A DNA stretch of 64,000 nucleotides from Deinobacterium chartae (GTDB taxonomy: Bacteria > Deinococcota > Deinococci > Deinococcales > Deinococcaceae): NCBI RefSeq assembly GCF_014202645.1, contig NZ_JACHHG010000004.1, positions 124,001 to 188,000 on the forward strand, in the 5' to 3' direction. Position 1 is the stretch's first letter; the number at the start of each line of letters is the position of its first letter. The position numbers and the translations under genes are program-made. Positions 17,601 to 24,999 of this stretch are shown here, piece by piece. The notes under the pieces are model-generated. The model saw only the letters and a program-made list of their open reading frames with translations, did not search any database and had not been told where the DNA came from.

Positions 17601-18358
17601 AGGAGCTCCCCGAAGCGTCGCAGGCCCTCTGGCAGGAACTCGAGATGCGCCTGCTCAGCCTCAGCCCGGAGGTCACCCGACGCCCGCACAAAGCCTTGCT
17701 GAAGTTCCATGCGGGTACCCCGGAAGCGTTCTGCAGCGTTGCGATCCGCTCGCAGGGTTTTCACGTGTGGATGCGCATCCCGTTAGAGGTGGTCGAGCAG
17801 CGCTCGGGGGTGGCGACAGGCCTCACGTACGGCGGCGCCGGGTGGAGCCAGGGTACCCTCAAGACGGCCGACGACCTGAATGCTGTCTGGCCCGCCCTGC
17901 AGCTGGCGTTCATGCACCAGCAGGCTCAAAAACCCCAAGGCAACTGGCAAGAGGGCTGGAGCCGAATCGCGCCGTTCCTGCCCGCGTTCACCGCGCCGGA
18001 CTTCGAATTCGGCAAGAACGTCACGCCCCCCTCGAGCGAGCCGGACATAGTGATGATGGGGTATTACGAGTACAGCCGTGATGTCGAGCAGTTCGTGCAG
18101 GCGGCGTACGACGCCGGTTTGGTCCTGCCCGGGTTCGACTGGTCAGCCTGGTCAAAGTCAGGCGAGGCTGCCCTGCTCATTCAAGACGAGCAGGGGCTGG
18201 CAGAAGCCTCCCCCATGCAGCTCGCGAAACTCCTGACCTTCCTGGTGCGCCGCGAGCGGTTCGCGGAAGGTAGCCTCGCCTCAGCGTACGAGTCGGGGCT
18301 CATCACCCGTATCCTTACGCGCGCCTCGGTGCTGCTCGAGCAACCGTCCACCGCGTAA
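17597..18358 (+). CDS. DUF5655-like plus DUF6508 protein, start uncertain
   Basis: The first half (ELEMRLLSLSPEVTRRPHKALLKF ... VWMRIPLEVVEQ) repeats the DUF5655-like domain that ends the preceding protein. The second half (IAPFLPAFTAPDFEFGK ... GYYEYSRDVEQFVQAAYDAG ... KLLTFLVRRERFAEGSLASAYESG) is a DUF6508 domain. No ATG, GTG or TTG lies near the junction. Options are a CTG codon overlapping the upstream TGA (used here, with GGAG eight bases before), an ATG at 17,645 that would cut the first helix, or a -1 frameshift from the nuclease frame, which stays open back to 17,399. It most likely works with the nuclease. Confidence 0.65.
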   Translation: MKELPEASQALWQELEMRLLSLSPEVTRRPHKALLKFHAGTPEAFCSVAIRSQGFHVWMRIPLEVVEQRSGVATGLTYGGAGWSQGTLKTADDLNAVWPALQLAFMHQQAQKPQGNWQEGWSRIAPFLPAFTAPDFEFGKNVTPPSSEPDIVMMGYYEYSRDVEQFVQAAYDAGLVLPGFDWSAWSKSGEAALLIQDEQGLAEASPMQLAKLLTFLVRRERFAEGSLASAYESGLITRILTRASVLLEQPSTA

Positions 18359-18367
18359 AGCAAGACC

Positions 18368-18391
18368 GTGCCCCGCGCACGTGTGGGGCAC
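18368..18391 (+). terminator. Hairpin after the DUF6508 gene
   Basis: GTGCCCC and GGGGCAC flank a ten-base loop 10 bases after the stop codon. There is no T-run, so termination is only inferred from position. Confidence 0.4.
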
Positions 18392-18570
18392 GCCGTCCGG
18401 ACTTCCCCAGCGGGTCCAGCACCCCTACACGTGGCCTCGAGGCCGAATCGCCGTGCGCCCGACCGGGCGCGCGGCTCACGCATGATCGGTACCCCGTCAG
18501 GGCACGAATCCAGCCGCCGGAGGGATCCGCCAGGCGAGTGGCGTCCGGATCCTCCGCTACGGTTCCGGTC

Positions 18571-18606
18571 CCTGGCAGGTCCAGGGCACGGGCTGGACCT
18601 GCCAGG
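18571..18606. repeat. Perfect 14-bp inverted repeat
   Basis: CCTGGCAGGTCCAG and CTGGACCTGCCAGG are separated by eight bases. No T-run follows. It could be a protein site or a leftover element end. Confidence 0.6.
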
Positions 18607-19154
18607 CACAGAGGTTGCAGCTTCAGGAACTTCAGGCCCGGCCATGTAGTTCCATGCGGTATGCGCGCTTCGCCCCCTCGAGGTGCGCGTCCGGTGGGGC
18701 TGGCTCAGTCCGTCCCGCTTCGTCTGGATGATCCGTCCCCGCAGGCTGCAACGGTGCGGAAATCCATTCTAGGGTCCTTGCCAGATGGCATGCACCCTGC
18801 ACAACAGGGCGCAAAGCGCAACCTGCACGGTCGTCATGCCTGCAGGAATGCGTGTTCCGTTCCTACGGCCCGCCAGAACGGCGTGGCTCTTTGGCATTGT
18901 CTCGATGCTGGAGGATATTATTCCAAGGCACACTGTTTTCAGAATGTCCTATTGAAGATAGGTATCATTGAAGATTTTCAGGAAATAAGGAAATTTAGAA
19001 TCGCAATATACGCGTGCGTTATCCTAAATCACAGATTGGCTGTGTGATTCAAATTAGTCAGATGTTAATCGCTTTCGATCGGATCGCCATGTTATTCCAT
19101 TTCGGGCTGATATGCTTCCAACAGCGCAACATCCAAAAAATTACAGGAGGGAAT

Positions 19155-20552
19155 ATGATTGAACTGCCCGTCCTTAACGGTTCACCTGAAAGCAGAAACA
19201 CCCGATACAAGTTCAGTCGCTACAACCAGATTTGCTCCGATCAAGCAGGGAAAATCCTATTTAACGGCATAACAAGTGCCATGGCCCGAATGGACGAGGC
19301 CAGTTGGGCCAGATTGCAGGAACTGAGAAAAACGGGCCTTGTCGATTTTGCCAATCCTACCGATGCCAAACTCATCGCAGGAAGGTTTCTGGTCCCGGCC
19401 GATCTGGACGAGACAGCTCACCTGAAGAACCTCCACCTGTCCGCAAGATACCGGACCAGTCACTGGAACCTGACCCTCTGCCCGACCATCGCCTGCAACT
19501 TCAGGTGCGACTACTGCTTTGAGGTGCACAAACCAGGCAAGATGCTGCCAGAAGTTCAAGATGCCCTGGTTCAGGCACTCCACAGCAGGATCCGAACCCT
19601 GTCGAGCTTCCAGGTCACTTGGTACGGCGGGGAACCCACCCTGGCCTGGGATGTGGTCGTCTCCCTCTCGAGGCGGTTCATTGAGATCTGCGATTCGCAT
19701 GGCGTCGAGTATTCCGCTTCGATGATCTCCAACGCCTACCTCCTGGACAGCTGCAAGGTCCGTCAACTGGACGAACTGCGCATCTCGGTGGTTCAGGTCA
19801 CCTTGGACGGCGACGCATCGCAGCACGACACCCGGCGGATCCTGCTGTCCGGAAAAGGCACCTTCGAGCAGATCACCGACAACCTGAAACACTTCGAAGG
19901 CATTCATGGCCGCGCCGTCATCCGCGTCAACGTGGACACGAGAAACAAGGACGGGGTGCACGACCTGCTGGACCGCCTGAAGGAAAAAGGGCTCCACCAA
20001 CGGAAAAACATCTCCATTTACTTCGCGGCCGTAGGTACTACCACCGAGCCGACGCACGGCGTGTCGGGCTTCTGTATGAGCCGGCGGGACTTCGCTCACC
20101 TGGAACCGGAGTTTTACGAACATGCCCTGCGTCTGGGCATGTCCGCCCTGCCCTATCCCTCGGCCAGCTTCAGCAGCTGTATCGCCGCCCGTCCGGACGG
20201 CTTCGTTGTTCAACCGGACGGCTCCCTGCACAAATGCTGGGACACGGTCGGACAGGACCAGTACGCGGTGGGGCATCTCCTGCGACCGGCCAGCGCAGAG
20301 GAGCAGTCCAACTACTCCCGGTGGATGGCCTGGGATCCTTTCAACCCAGACCTTGCGTGCAGCAGTTGCTCGTGGCTGCCCAGCTGTATGGGTGGCTGTC
20401 CACTGAAAGTGGTCTATCCGGAGATGTCCCCGGACCACCAGATCCATCTGGAATGCACCACGTTCAAATACAACTCCAAGACCACGCTGCCCATGTTTGC
20501 CGGTCACGCGGCCAGCGGAGGGCAGGTGCAGGGCGGCCGGCCGCGCGAATGA
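19155..20552 (+). CDS. Radical SAM/SPASM peptide maturase
   Basis: A 465-residue cytoplasmic enzyme that should install radical-based links, probably Cys thioethers, in the two peptides encoded next to it. The radical SAM cluster motif is CNFRCDYC (Cys114, 118, 121). The WYGGEPTLAW block and the QVTLDGD strand follow in the barrel. The SPASM domain is textbook: Cys342-x13-G-x4-Cys361, then Cys402-x2-Cys405-x5-Cys411-x3-Cys415, and Cys434, giving ligands for two auxiliary 4Fe-4S clusters. The N-terminal 100 residues form a peptide-recognition-like domain. AGGAGGG precedes the ATG; a longer frame upstream has no such site. Confidence 0.92.
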   Translation: MIELPVLNGSPESRNTRYKFSRYNQICSDQAGKILFNGITSAMARMDEASWARLQELRKTGLVDFANPTDAKLIAGRFLVPADLDETAHLKNLHLSARYRTSHWNLTLCPTIACNFRCDYCFEVHKPGKMLPEVQDALVQALHSRIRTLSSFQVTWYGGEPTLAWDVVVSLSRRFIEICDSHGVEYSASMISNAYLLDSCKVRQLDELRISVVQVTLDGDASQHDTRRILLSGKGTFEQITDNLKHFEGIHGRAVIRVNVDTRNKDGVHDLLDRLKEKGLHQRKNISIYFAAVGTTTEPTHGVSGFCMSRRDFAHLEPEFYEHALRLGMSALPYPSASFSSCIAARPDGFVVQPDGSLHKCWDTVGQDQYAVGHLLRPASAEEQSNYSRWMAWDPFNPDLACSSCSWLPSCMGGCPLKVVYPEMSPDHQIHLECTTFKYNSKTTLPMFAGHAASGGQVQGGRPRE

Positions 20553-20567
20553 GCACGGGAGGAAGAG

Positions 20568-20813
20568 ATGGAATGGATCGTTTCACCCCGGAACGGAGTC
20601 TCGCCGCGTGATGCCGGCAGCTGCTCGGAGTTTGATGCCGACGGAGACGGGTGTTCGTTCTATGCCTGCGGCTCCGATTCCTGCGGTGCCTATGCCTGCG
20701 GCGCGGACGCGTGCGGCTTCAACCATTGCGCCGCCGCCACGTGTGGCACCAATACCTGCTCATGGAACCTGTGTGCCCTGGACGGTTGCGGCGCGCACGG
20801 GGGCGGAACCTGA
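20568..20813 (+). CDS. RiPP precursor peptide A, Cys every five residues
   Basis: An 81-residue peptide opening MEWIVSP, then a short linker, then 11 cysteines. Ten of them (residues 29, 34, 39, 44, 49, 54, 59, 64, 69, 74) are exactly five apart, and Cys19 is in the same register. Six of the 11 have Asn or Asp three residues downstream; two have Tyr there. The tail is GAHGGGT. The gene sits 15 bases after the maturase with GGGAGGAAG before the ATG. Leader and Cys density recall Clo7bot-like Cys-rich precursors, from memory only. I infer that it is the maturase's substrate. Confidence 0.88.
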   Translation: MEWIVSPRNGVSPRDAGSCSEFDADGDGCSFYACGSDSCGAYACGADACGFNHCAAATCGTNTCSWNLCALDGCGAHGGGT

Positions 20814-20826
20814 AGGAGGTCAGTAG

Positions 20827-21084
20827 ATGAAGTGGATCGTCAATCCCCAGGAGCCTTCCAACGCTGCCTGCGCAGCGAACGGCTGCGCTGCGGATGCCTG
20901 CTATAAGGACTGGGTCTGCGTGGCCAACGCCTGCGCAGCCAACGCCTGCGCAGCCAACGCCTGCGCAGTCAACGTGTGCGTAGTTGACGGGTGCATTGCG
21001 AATGCCTGCGCAGTCAACCTGACGCCTCTTCCCGGTCCGCTCTATGAGCCGGCTCCCGAGACAGACTACGACCGGACTTCCTGA
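20827..21084 (+). CDS. RiPP precursor peptide B, strict C-x2-[N/D]-x pentads
   Basis: An 85-residue peptide opening MKWIVNP, paralogous to precursor A. Cysteines lie at 15, 20, 25, 31, 36, 41, 46, 51, 56 and 61: five-residue spacing with one single-residue insertion after Cys25. All ten are followed at +3 by Asn or Asp (seven Asn in the pentads CAANA-like, three Asp in CAADA, CYKDW and CVVDG). An acidic, Pro-rich tail of about 20 residues (PLPGPLYEPAPETDYDRTS) follows and could be a follower or be trimmed. AAGGAGGT precedes the ATG, hinting at strong translation. Confidence 0.9.
   Translation: MKWIVNPQEPSNAACAANGCAADACYKDWVCVANACAANACAANACAVNVCVVDGCIANACAVNLTPLPGPLYEPAPETDYDRTS
20926..20970 (+). 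repeat. Tandem 15-bp repeats in precursor B
   Basis: Three near-identical copies of AACGCCTGCGCAGCC (the third ends AGTC) encode successive NAC-containing pentads. Low divergence suggests recent expansion by slippage or unequal crossing-over. Confidence 0.85.
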
Positions 21085-21113
21085 ATTCTGCCAGCGAGCA
21101 GCGAGGAGCAGCC

Positions 21114-22748
21114 GTGCCGACCGTCGAAACCCTCAAAGATCTGGTCTTCATGCTGAAGATCCTCTTCTCTGCAGGCAGGGGGCTCGTTTTCACCGCGACT
21201 TTCCTGTCCGTTTTCTCCCAGATCCTTCCGACCGGGTCGGCCTACCTGAACAAACTCCTGCTGGACCATTTGAACCGCGGATCTTTTGAAAATTCCCTGA
21301 AGATTGCAGTGATCATCGGCATACTTGCAATTGTACAGAGTGTCATGTCATCGACATTCAGCCAGCTCAGCCAAAAACAGTATTATGCATCCACAGTCGC
21401 TTTTGCTACCCGTTATTTCAAGGCCATGCGGGAAATGAAGTTTTCGGAGTTCGAGAACATGGATTCACTCAACCGGATCAAGCGTGTGGAGAAGGATACC
21501 CTGCACTCTTTCCCGGGTCTGCCCGCAACGCTCAATAACCTAGCCGGGTCTTTATCTGTATTGTTTTTAACTGCCACCCTAACCTCCGGCATTAATCCCA
21601 TACTTTTCGCCCTGGGCGCAGTCAGCGTCATTCCGATGTTTTTGACCAATCTCAGCAATTCAAAAAACCATTTCCGATATGCCATGATGAACACCAACTC
21701 GGAAAGAAAGGCTGGCTATTATTACGGTCTGTTCTCCAGCAAAAATGCGGTGAAGGACAACCTGCTGTATGGCCTCTTCGATTTCGCGGAACGCCTTTGG
21801 AAAAGGGAATTCATCAGCCACTCCAGCGGAGTGATCACACTACACAGGAACCATGCCGTAAAACAGTTTTCCGCAAGCCTGCTGCAACTGGTGATCCTGG
21901 GGCTGGCGGTCATCCATACCGTGTACCTCTTTACTCTGGGACGCGCCAGCGCAGGGGATGTGGTCCTGGTATCGATGCTGTTACAGCAGATCCAGGGCAG
22001 CATGCTGACCCTGCTCAACGGCATCAGCGGCCTCCACGGCCTCCTCCTGAGATCCGGCGAATTCCGGCAGCTCTGCAGAACCAGCAAGCGCCCCGCGCAG
22101 CGGCTGGACCTCGAGGAGATCTCGCTGGAACTGAAGGACATCACGTTCCGTTACGCCGGTTGCACGCGCAGCCTCTTCATGCCGGTGAGTCTGCAGCTTC
22201 AAGGCGGCGAGATCCTGCGGATCCAAGGCCCCAACGGCTCCGGAAAGACCACGCTCACCCGGATCATGGCCGGTCTGCTCGAGCCTGCTTCGGGAGAGAT
22301 CAGGATCAATGGACTGACCAGAAACCCGTCCGAAATCCGTGGGGTTTTCTCGGTATTCAACGTCAGCGATATGCAGTACGCCTTTACTGCCCCAGAAAAC
22401 ATCTACTTTTCCGAGGACATCCGGCTGACCACAGAGCAGGAGAGCATCCTTCCCTTTCCCAAGGACAGAACCCTCGGCAAGACCTTTGATGATTCCATCG
22501 ATCTTTCCAGCGGCCAATGGCAGCTGATCAAACTGCTCAGGGTTCTCTCGAAGGATTCGGCAGTCTATATCTTCGATGAACCGTTCAGCCAGCTGGACCC
22601 GGGCAGGAAAGAATGGCTTGCCTCGCAACTGGTGCAGCTCAAGCGAAATGGTAAGGCCGTCATCGTGGTCAGTCATGAACCTGTGGATATTGAATTCGAT
22701 GCCGAACTGACGCTGGAGCCCACCGGCCGCGAGGTAGCATATGCCTAG
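21114..22748 (+). CDS. ABC exporter with fused membrane and ATPase domains
   Basis: A 544-residue half-transporter that should form a homodimer and export the matured peptides. Residues 1-320 hold about five to six membrane helices (for example LVFTATFLSVFSQILPTGSAYL and LLQLVILGLAVIHTVYLFTLG). The ATPase part has Walker A GPNGSGKTT (372-380), the signature LSSGQ (464-468), Walker B AVYIFDEP (483-490) and the H-loop VVSHEP. There is no N-terminal C39 peptidase, so leader removal, if any, must be done elsewhere. The GTG start follows GAGGAG. The signature is LSSGQ instead of LSGGQ. Confidence 0.92.
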   Translation: MPTVETLKDLVFMLKILFSAGRGLVFTATFLSVFSQILPTGSAYLNKLLLDHLNRGSFENSLKIAVIIGILAIVQSVMSSTFSQLSQKQYYASTVAFATRYFKAMREMKFSEFENMDSLNRIKRVEKDTLHSFPGLPATLNNLAGSLSVLFLTATLTSGINPILFALGAVSVIPMFLTNLSNSKNHFRYAMMNTNSERKAGYYYGLFSSKNAVKDNLLYGLFDFAERLWKREFISHSSGVITLHRNHAVKQFSASLLQLVILGLAVIHTVYLFTLGRASAGDVVLVSMLLQQIQGSMLTLLNGISGLHGLLLRSGEFRQLCRTSKRPAQRLDLEEISLELKDITFRYAGCTRSLFMPVSLQLQGGEILRIQGPNGSGKTTLTRIMAGLLEPASGEIRINGLTRNPSEIRGVFSVFNVSDMQYAFTAPENIYFSEDIRLTTEQESILPFPKDRTLGKTFDDSIDLSSGQWQLIKLLRVLSKDSAVYIFDEPFSQLDPGRKEWLASQLVQLKRNGKAVIVVSHEPVDIEFDAELTLEPTGREVAYA

Positions 22749-23088
22749 AAAAGAGCGAACAGGCGCAAGGACCGCTGCCTGCCTCCTGCTGCTCCTGTCC
22801 TCCTGCAACTCCGTGTACAAGGAGAGCAACAAGGTTGCCCTTGCCGAAACCTCTTCGAATTTCAACGGCATTCACCGCAAGTCGGCAGCCGTGTACTCCG
22901 GAACCATGGAATTCGGCGCAAACGCCACGGTGCGGGTGAAGTTCTCCTCGGGCACGGCGAGATTCGGTGGCAGGACCTTAAGGTCCGGGTGTCACATCAT
23001 CCGAGTCAGAAAGGGCGGCACCCTTGATTTAAACACCCGCAACCTGGAAATCACCCTGCCCGCCAGCTCATGTCCTGATTCCAGATGA
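22741..23088 (+). CDS. Lipoprotein of the RiPP cluster
   Basis: A 115-residue protein with a basic N-terminus, hydrophobic run and lipobox LSSC (Cys22). The mature part is beta-rich (GTMEFGANATVRVKFSSGTARFGG) with two cysteines. The ATG lies inside the end of the exporter gene and the stop overlaps the next start, so the three genes are translationally coupled. Plausible roles are immunity, substrate capture or surface display of the product; none is shown by sequence. Confidence 0.75.
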   Translation: MPRKERTGARTAACLLLLLSSCNSVYKESNKVALAETSSNFNGIHRKSAAVYSGTMEFGANATVRVKFSSGTARFGGRTLRSGCHIIRVRKGGTLDLNTRNLEITLPASSCPDSR

Positions 23089-23429
23089 GAACCTACCACG
23101 AAATACAACCCGGGTACTCCCCCGCTTGGCTGAACCTCGTCCTCGAGATCAAAGTCGAAGGCCATCTGCTCTGCTTCAGGGTGCACAGAAAAGGGACCTG
23201 GGAGTGCATCACCGTGGACGACATCACCCACATCCAGACGGTCCGGTTGCGGCAATGGTCCTGGCCCGTGATGGTCAAGATCAGCCTAGACGGTACCCGG
23301 CAGATTTACACCACCACCCTGAAAGGCGTCCGCCTAGAAACAAACAAAGGCCAGCGGATCATCCTGGGCTCCACCGATCCGGAACGGCTGGCTTCCTCGA
23401 TCGCCAAAGCCAGGACTTCGGGCACCTGA
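23085..23429 (+). CDS. Small PH-like protein of the RiPP cluster
   Basis: A 114-residue soluble protein whose last third, GVRLETNKGQRIILGSTDPERLASSI, resembles the final strand and helix of bacterial PH-like (bPH) domains. It starts four bases before the preceding stop (ATGA overlap) and ends the cluster. No signal peptide is seen, so it should be cytoplasmic or bind the membrane surface. A role in immunity or complex assembly is a guess. Confidence 0.65.
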   Translation: MRTYHEIQPGYSPAWLNLVLEIKVEGHLLCFRVHRKGTWECITVDDITHIQTVRLRQWSWPVMVKISLDGTRQIYTTTLKGVRLETNKGQRIILGSTDPERLASSIAKARTSGT

Positions 23430-23499
23430 TCCTGGCAGCCACCGCTGCTCCTCGAGGCCTATGAGGAGAGAAGAAAAACACCGGCTTAGACGGTGTTGA

Positions 23500-23684
23500 T
23501 GTTGGTGGACGCAAAGCGGCTACGGCCTGATTGCCTTGGGCCTCGAGGGGATCATGGCGGCCCTGGGGGCGACGCTGCTGGCATGGTGGCGGGCGGACCA
23601 GGCACACGTGGAGCTCGAGGAGACCAGCCGGAAGGCCATTCGGGCAGAGGAGCCCATCGTGACGACCCTGGAAGGAGGGGCGTA
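23500..23684 (+). pseudogene. Single-span membrane peptide, 5' end unclear
   Basis: The frame is open from 23,500 and reads QSGYGLIALGLEGIMAALGA followed by a membrane segment and a charged ADQAHVELEETSRKAIRAEE helix. This is the layout of a small holin-like phage protein. The only start inside is a TTG at 23,536 without a binding site, and a stop lies just upstream, so the gene may be truncated. It ends two codons before a strong binding site for the next gene. Confidence 0.4.
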
Positions 23685-23885
23685 GTGAACGCAGCCGTGC
23701 AGCTGTTCCTGGAGGAATTGCGGCGCCGGGTGGGGGAGATGGTGCCGCTGGTGGCCGTGGAGGTCGCGCTGAGCATCGCGCAGGAGTTCCGGGGCCAGGA
23801 GCGCCTGTCAGTTGAGCAGCGTGCGGACGTCATCGCCCGAGTGGATCAGGTGGCCGTCGAGGTCACGGGAGGTCGTGATGCGTAA
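23685..23885 (+). CDS. Small helical protein (66 aa), phage-like module
   Basis: GTG start with AAGGAGG upstream; the 66 residues (AAVQLFLEELRRRVGEMVPLVAVEVALSIAQEFRG) form amphipathic helices. It overlaps the next gene by eight bases. I do not recognise the family; context (membrane peptide before, small lipoprotein after) resembles a phage lysis or structural cassette. Confidence 0.6.
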   Translation: MNAAVQLFLEELRRRVGEMVPLVAVEVALSIAQEFRGQERLSVEQRADVIARVDQVAVEVTGGRDA

Positions 23886-24264
23886 GTTCTCCCTACTGTT
23901 GGGCCTGAGCTTGGTGCTGGCCGCCTGCGCTCCGACGCAGCGCGTGGTCGGCAACATCACCGCCAACCCCGAAGCGACGCTGACCCGCACCGCCGAGGGC
24001 CTCACCCTCGAGAACCGGGCCGCCAGCGTCCTCGAGGAGCCCATCCTGTACCTGCGCGGCGCGGGCCTCAAGGTGGCCGGGCTGCCGTGCCAGCCCATCC
24101 GGCTGGGACAGTGGTGCCGCCTGCCCGACCTCGCTGCTCGGGCGCGCCTCGAGGTGCGTATCAAAGGCCAGGTGCAGGTGGGGTACGTGACTTCTACATG
24201 GGGGCTTACGTTGGGTCACGTGTTCACCCTGTACACCACGATGAGCCGCTCGGTGTTGGCCTAG
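23878..24264 (+). CDS. Lipoprotein of phage-like module
   Basis: A 128-residue lipoprotein (lipobox LAAC, Cys17). The mature domain has NPEATLTRTAEGLTLENRAASVLEEPILYLRGAGLKVAG, then a CRLPDLAARARLEVRI stretch, and looks like a small beta sandwich. GGGAGGT precedes the ATG, which overlaps the upstream gene. A decayed relative lies at 14,834-14,980, so the element has been present at least twice in this island. Confidence 0.75.
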   Translation: MRKFSLLLGLSLVLAACAPTQRVVGNITANPEATLTRTAEGLTLENRAASVLEEPILYLRGAGLKVAGLPCQPIRLGQWCRLPDLAARARLEVRIKGQVQVGYVTSTWGLTLGHVFTLYTTMSRSVLA

Positions 24265-24999
24265 GGATTAATGGGGATGGGCGGTATCCAGCGCATTATA
24301 AGCTGGCGGTCGATGCCGCACGCCTCTCAGTCATCTGCTGACACTTGCGAGTAGATGTGGCTCCGCTTGCGTCTTCACGGGTGGGTCTATCTCAAATCCT
24401 GTCCGCTTGTACCACTGCACCAACTTCAGGGTTGCAGTTGTATAGCATCTGCCAGCGTGATCTTTCCGATTATCTAACGCACGCCCGCAGCCTGCGATGA
24501 TGACAGCGCGTCTACAACAGACACCTACCAAGGTAATCTTGATGGTATTCATGTGTCAAGTGTTTTCCCAACTGTTCAGAGCGGTCAGTTGTCAGGCTTG
24601 CGAACCTTCTTAGCAAGGACAGTATGCATCTGTATTGGGATGCGCCATAGGGTGACAGTTGAGGTAAAGCTTTACTGTAGTCTTGCTTGAGTTTTGTGAA
24701 CAGCAGACCCGGCGTTGCTCCTCAAAGACTATCGGAGCCAAGAGGCCTAAAGTGGAATGCTGTTGTTGCTGGTCAAATAACACTTCGACCAAACATCTCC
24801 ACGCAGGTCTGCGCCCTTGGCAAGAATTCCCGGTTGTCCAGCAACTCCCGCTTCGGTGACGCGAAAAAGCTCTCCGCAGGATTATGGTTTTATAAGTAAA
24901 AATGTGCTCTGGATTTTATTGTGACTATTTCCTTGTTTGGGTACTTGCTATTGTTTTCCGTGCTCTTTACGCTTCATTCCTTTTGGCAAGGGAGGCGGT
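24265..24999. other. AT-richer gap with no firm gene
   Basis: No frame has both a start signal and a protein-like pattern. A minus-strand frame at 24,331-24,552 contains TLKLVQWYKRTGFEID, which recalls the end of GNAT acetyltransferases (x-LVxWYxxxGFE), and may be a gene remnant. Otherwise I see nothing. Confidence 0.45.

Larger units (their letters stand above)
18359..19154. other. Gene-free gap before the RiPP cluster
   Basis: No gene is supported. The left half is GC-rich and contains inverted repeats (18,368-18,391 and 18,571-18,606). From about 18,900 the sequence becomes AT-rich and should hold the RiPP promoter, but I cannot name a confident -35/-10 pair. Confidence 0.5.

Noticed and set aside
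19155-21084. Classical SCIFF (six Cys in forty-five) system
   Set aside because: The precursors have 10-11 cysteines in steps of five and lack the SCIFF leader; the maturase context also includes a dedicated exporter.
20568-21084. Metallothionein-like or antifreeze-like Cys repeat proteins without modification
   Set aside because: Possible from composition alone, but the adjacent SPASM maturase and the shared leader make a modified peptide more likely.
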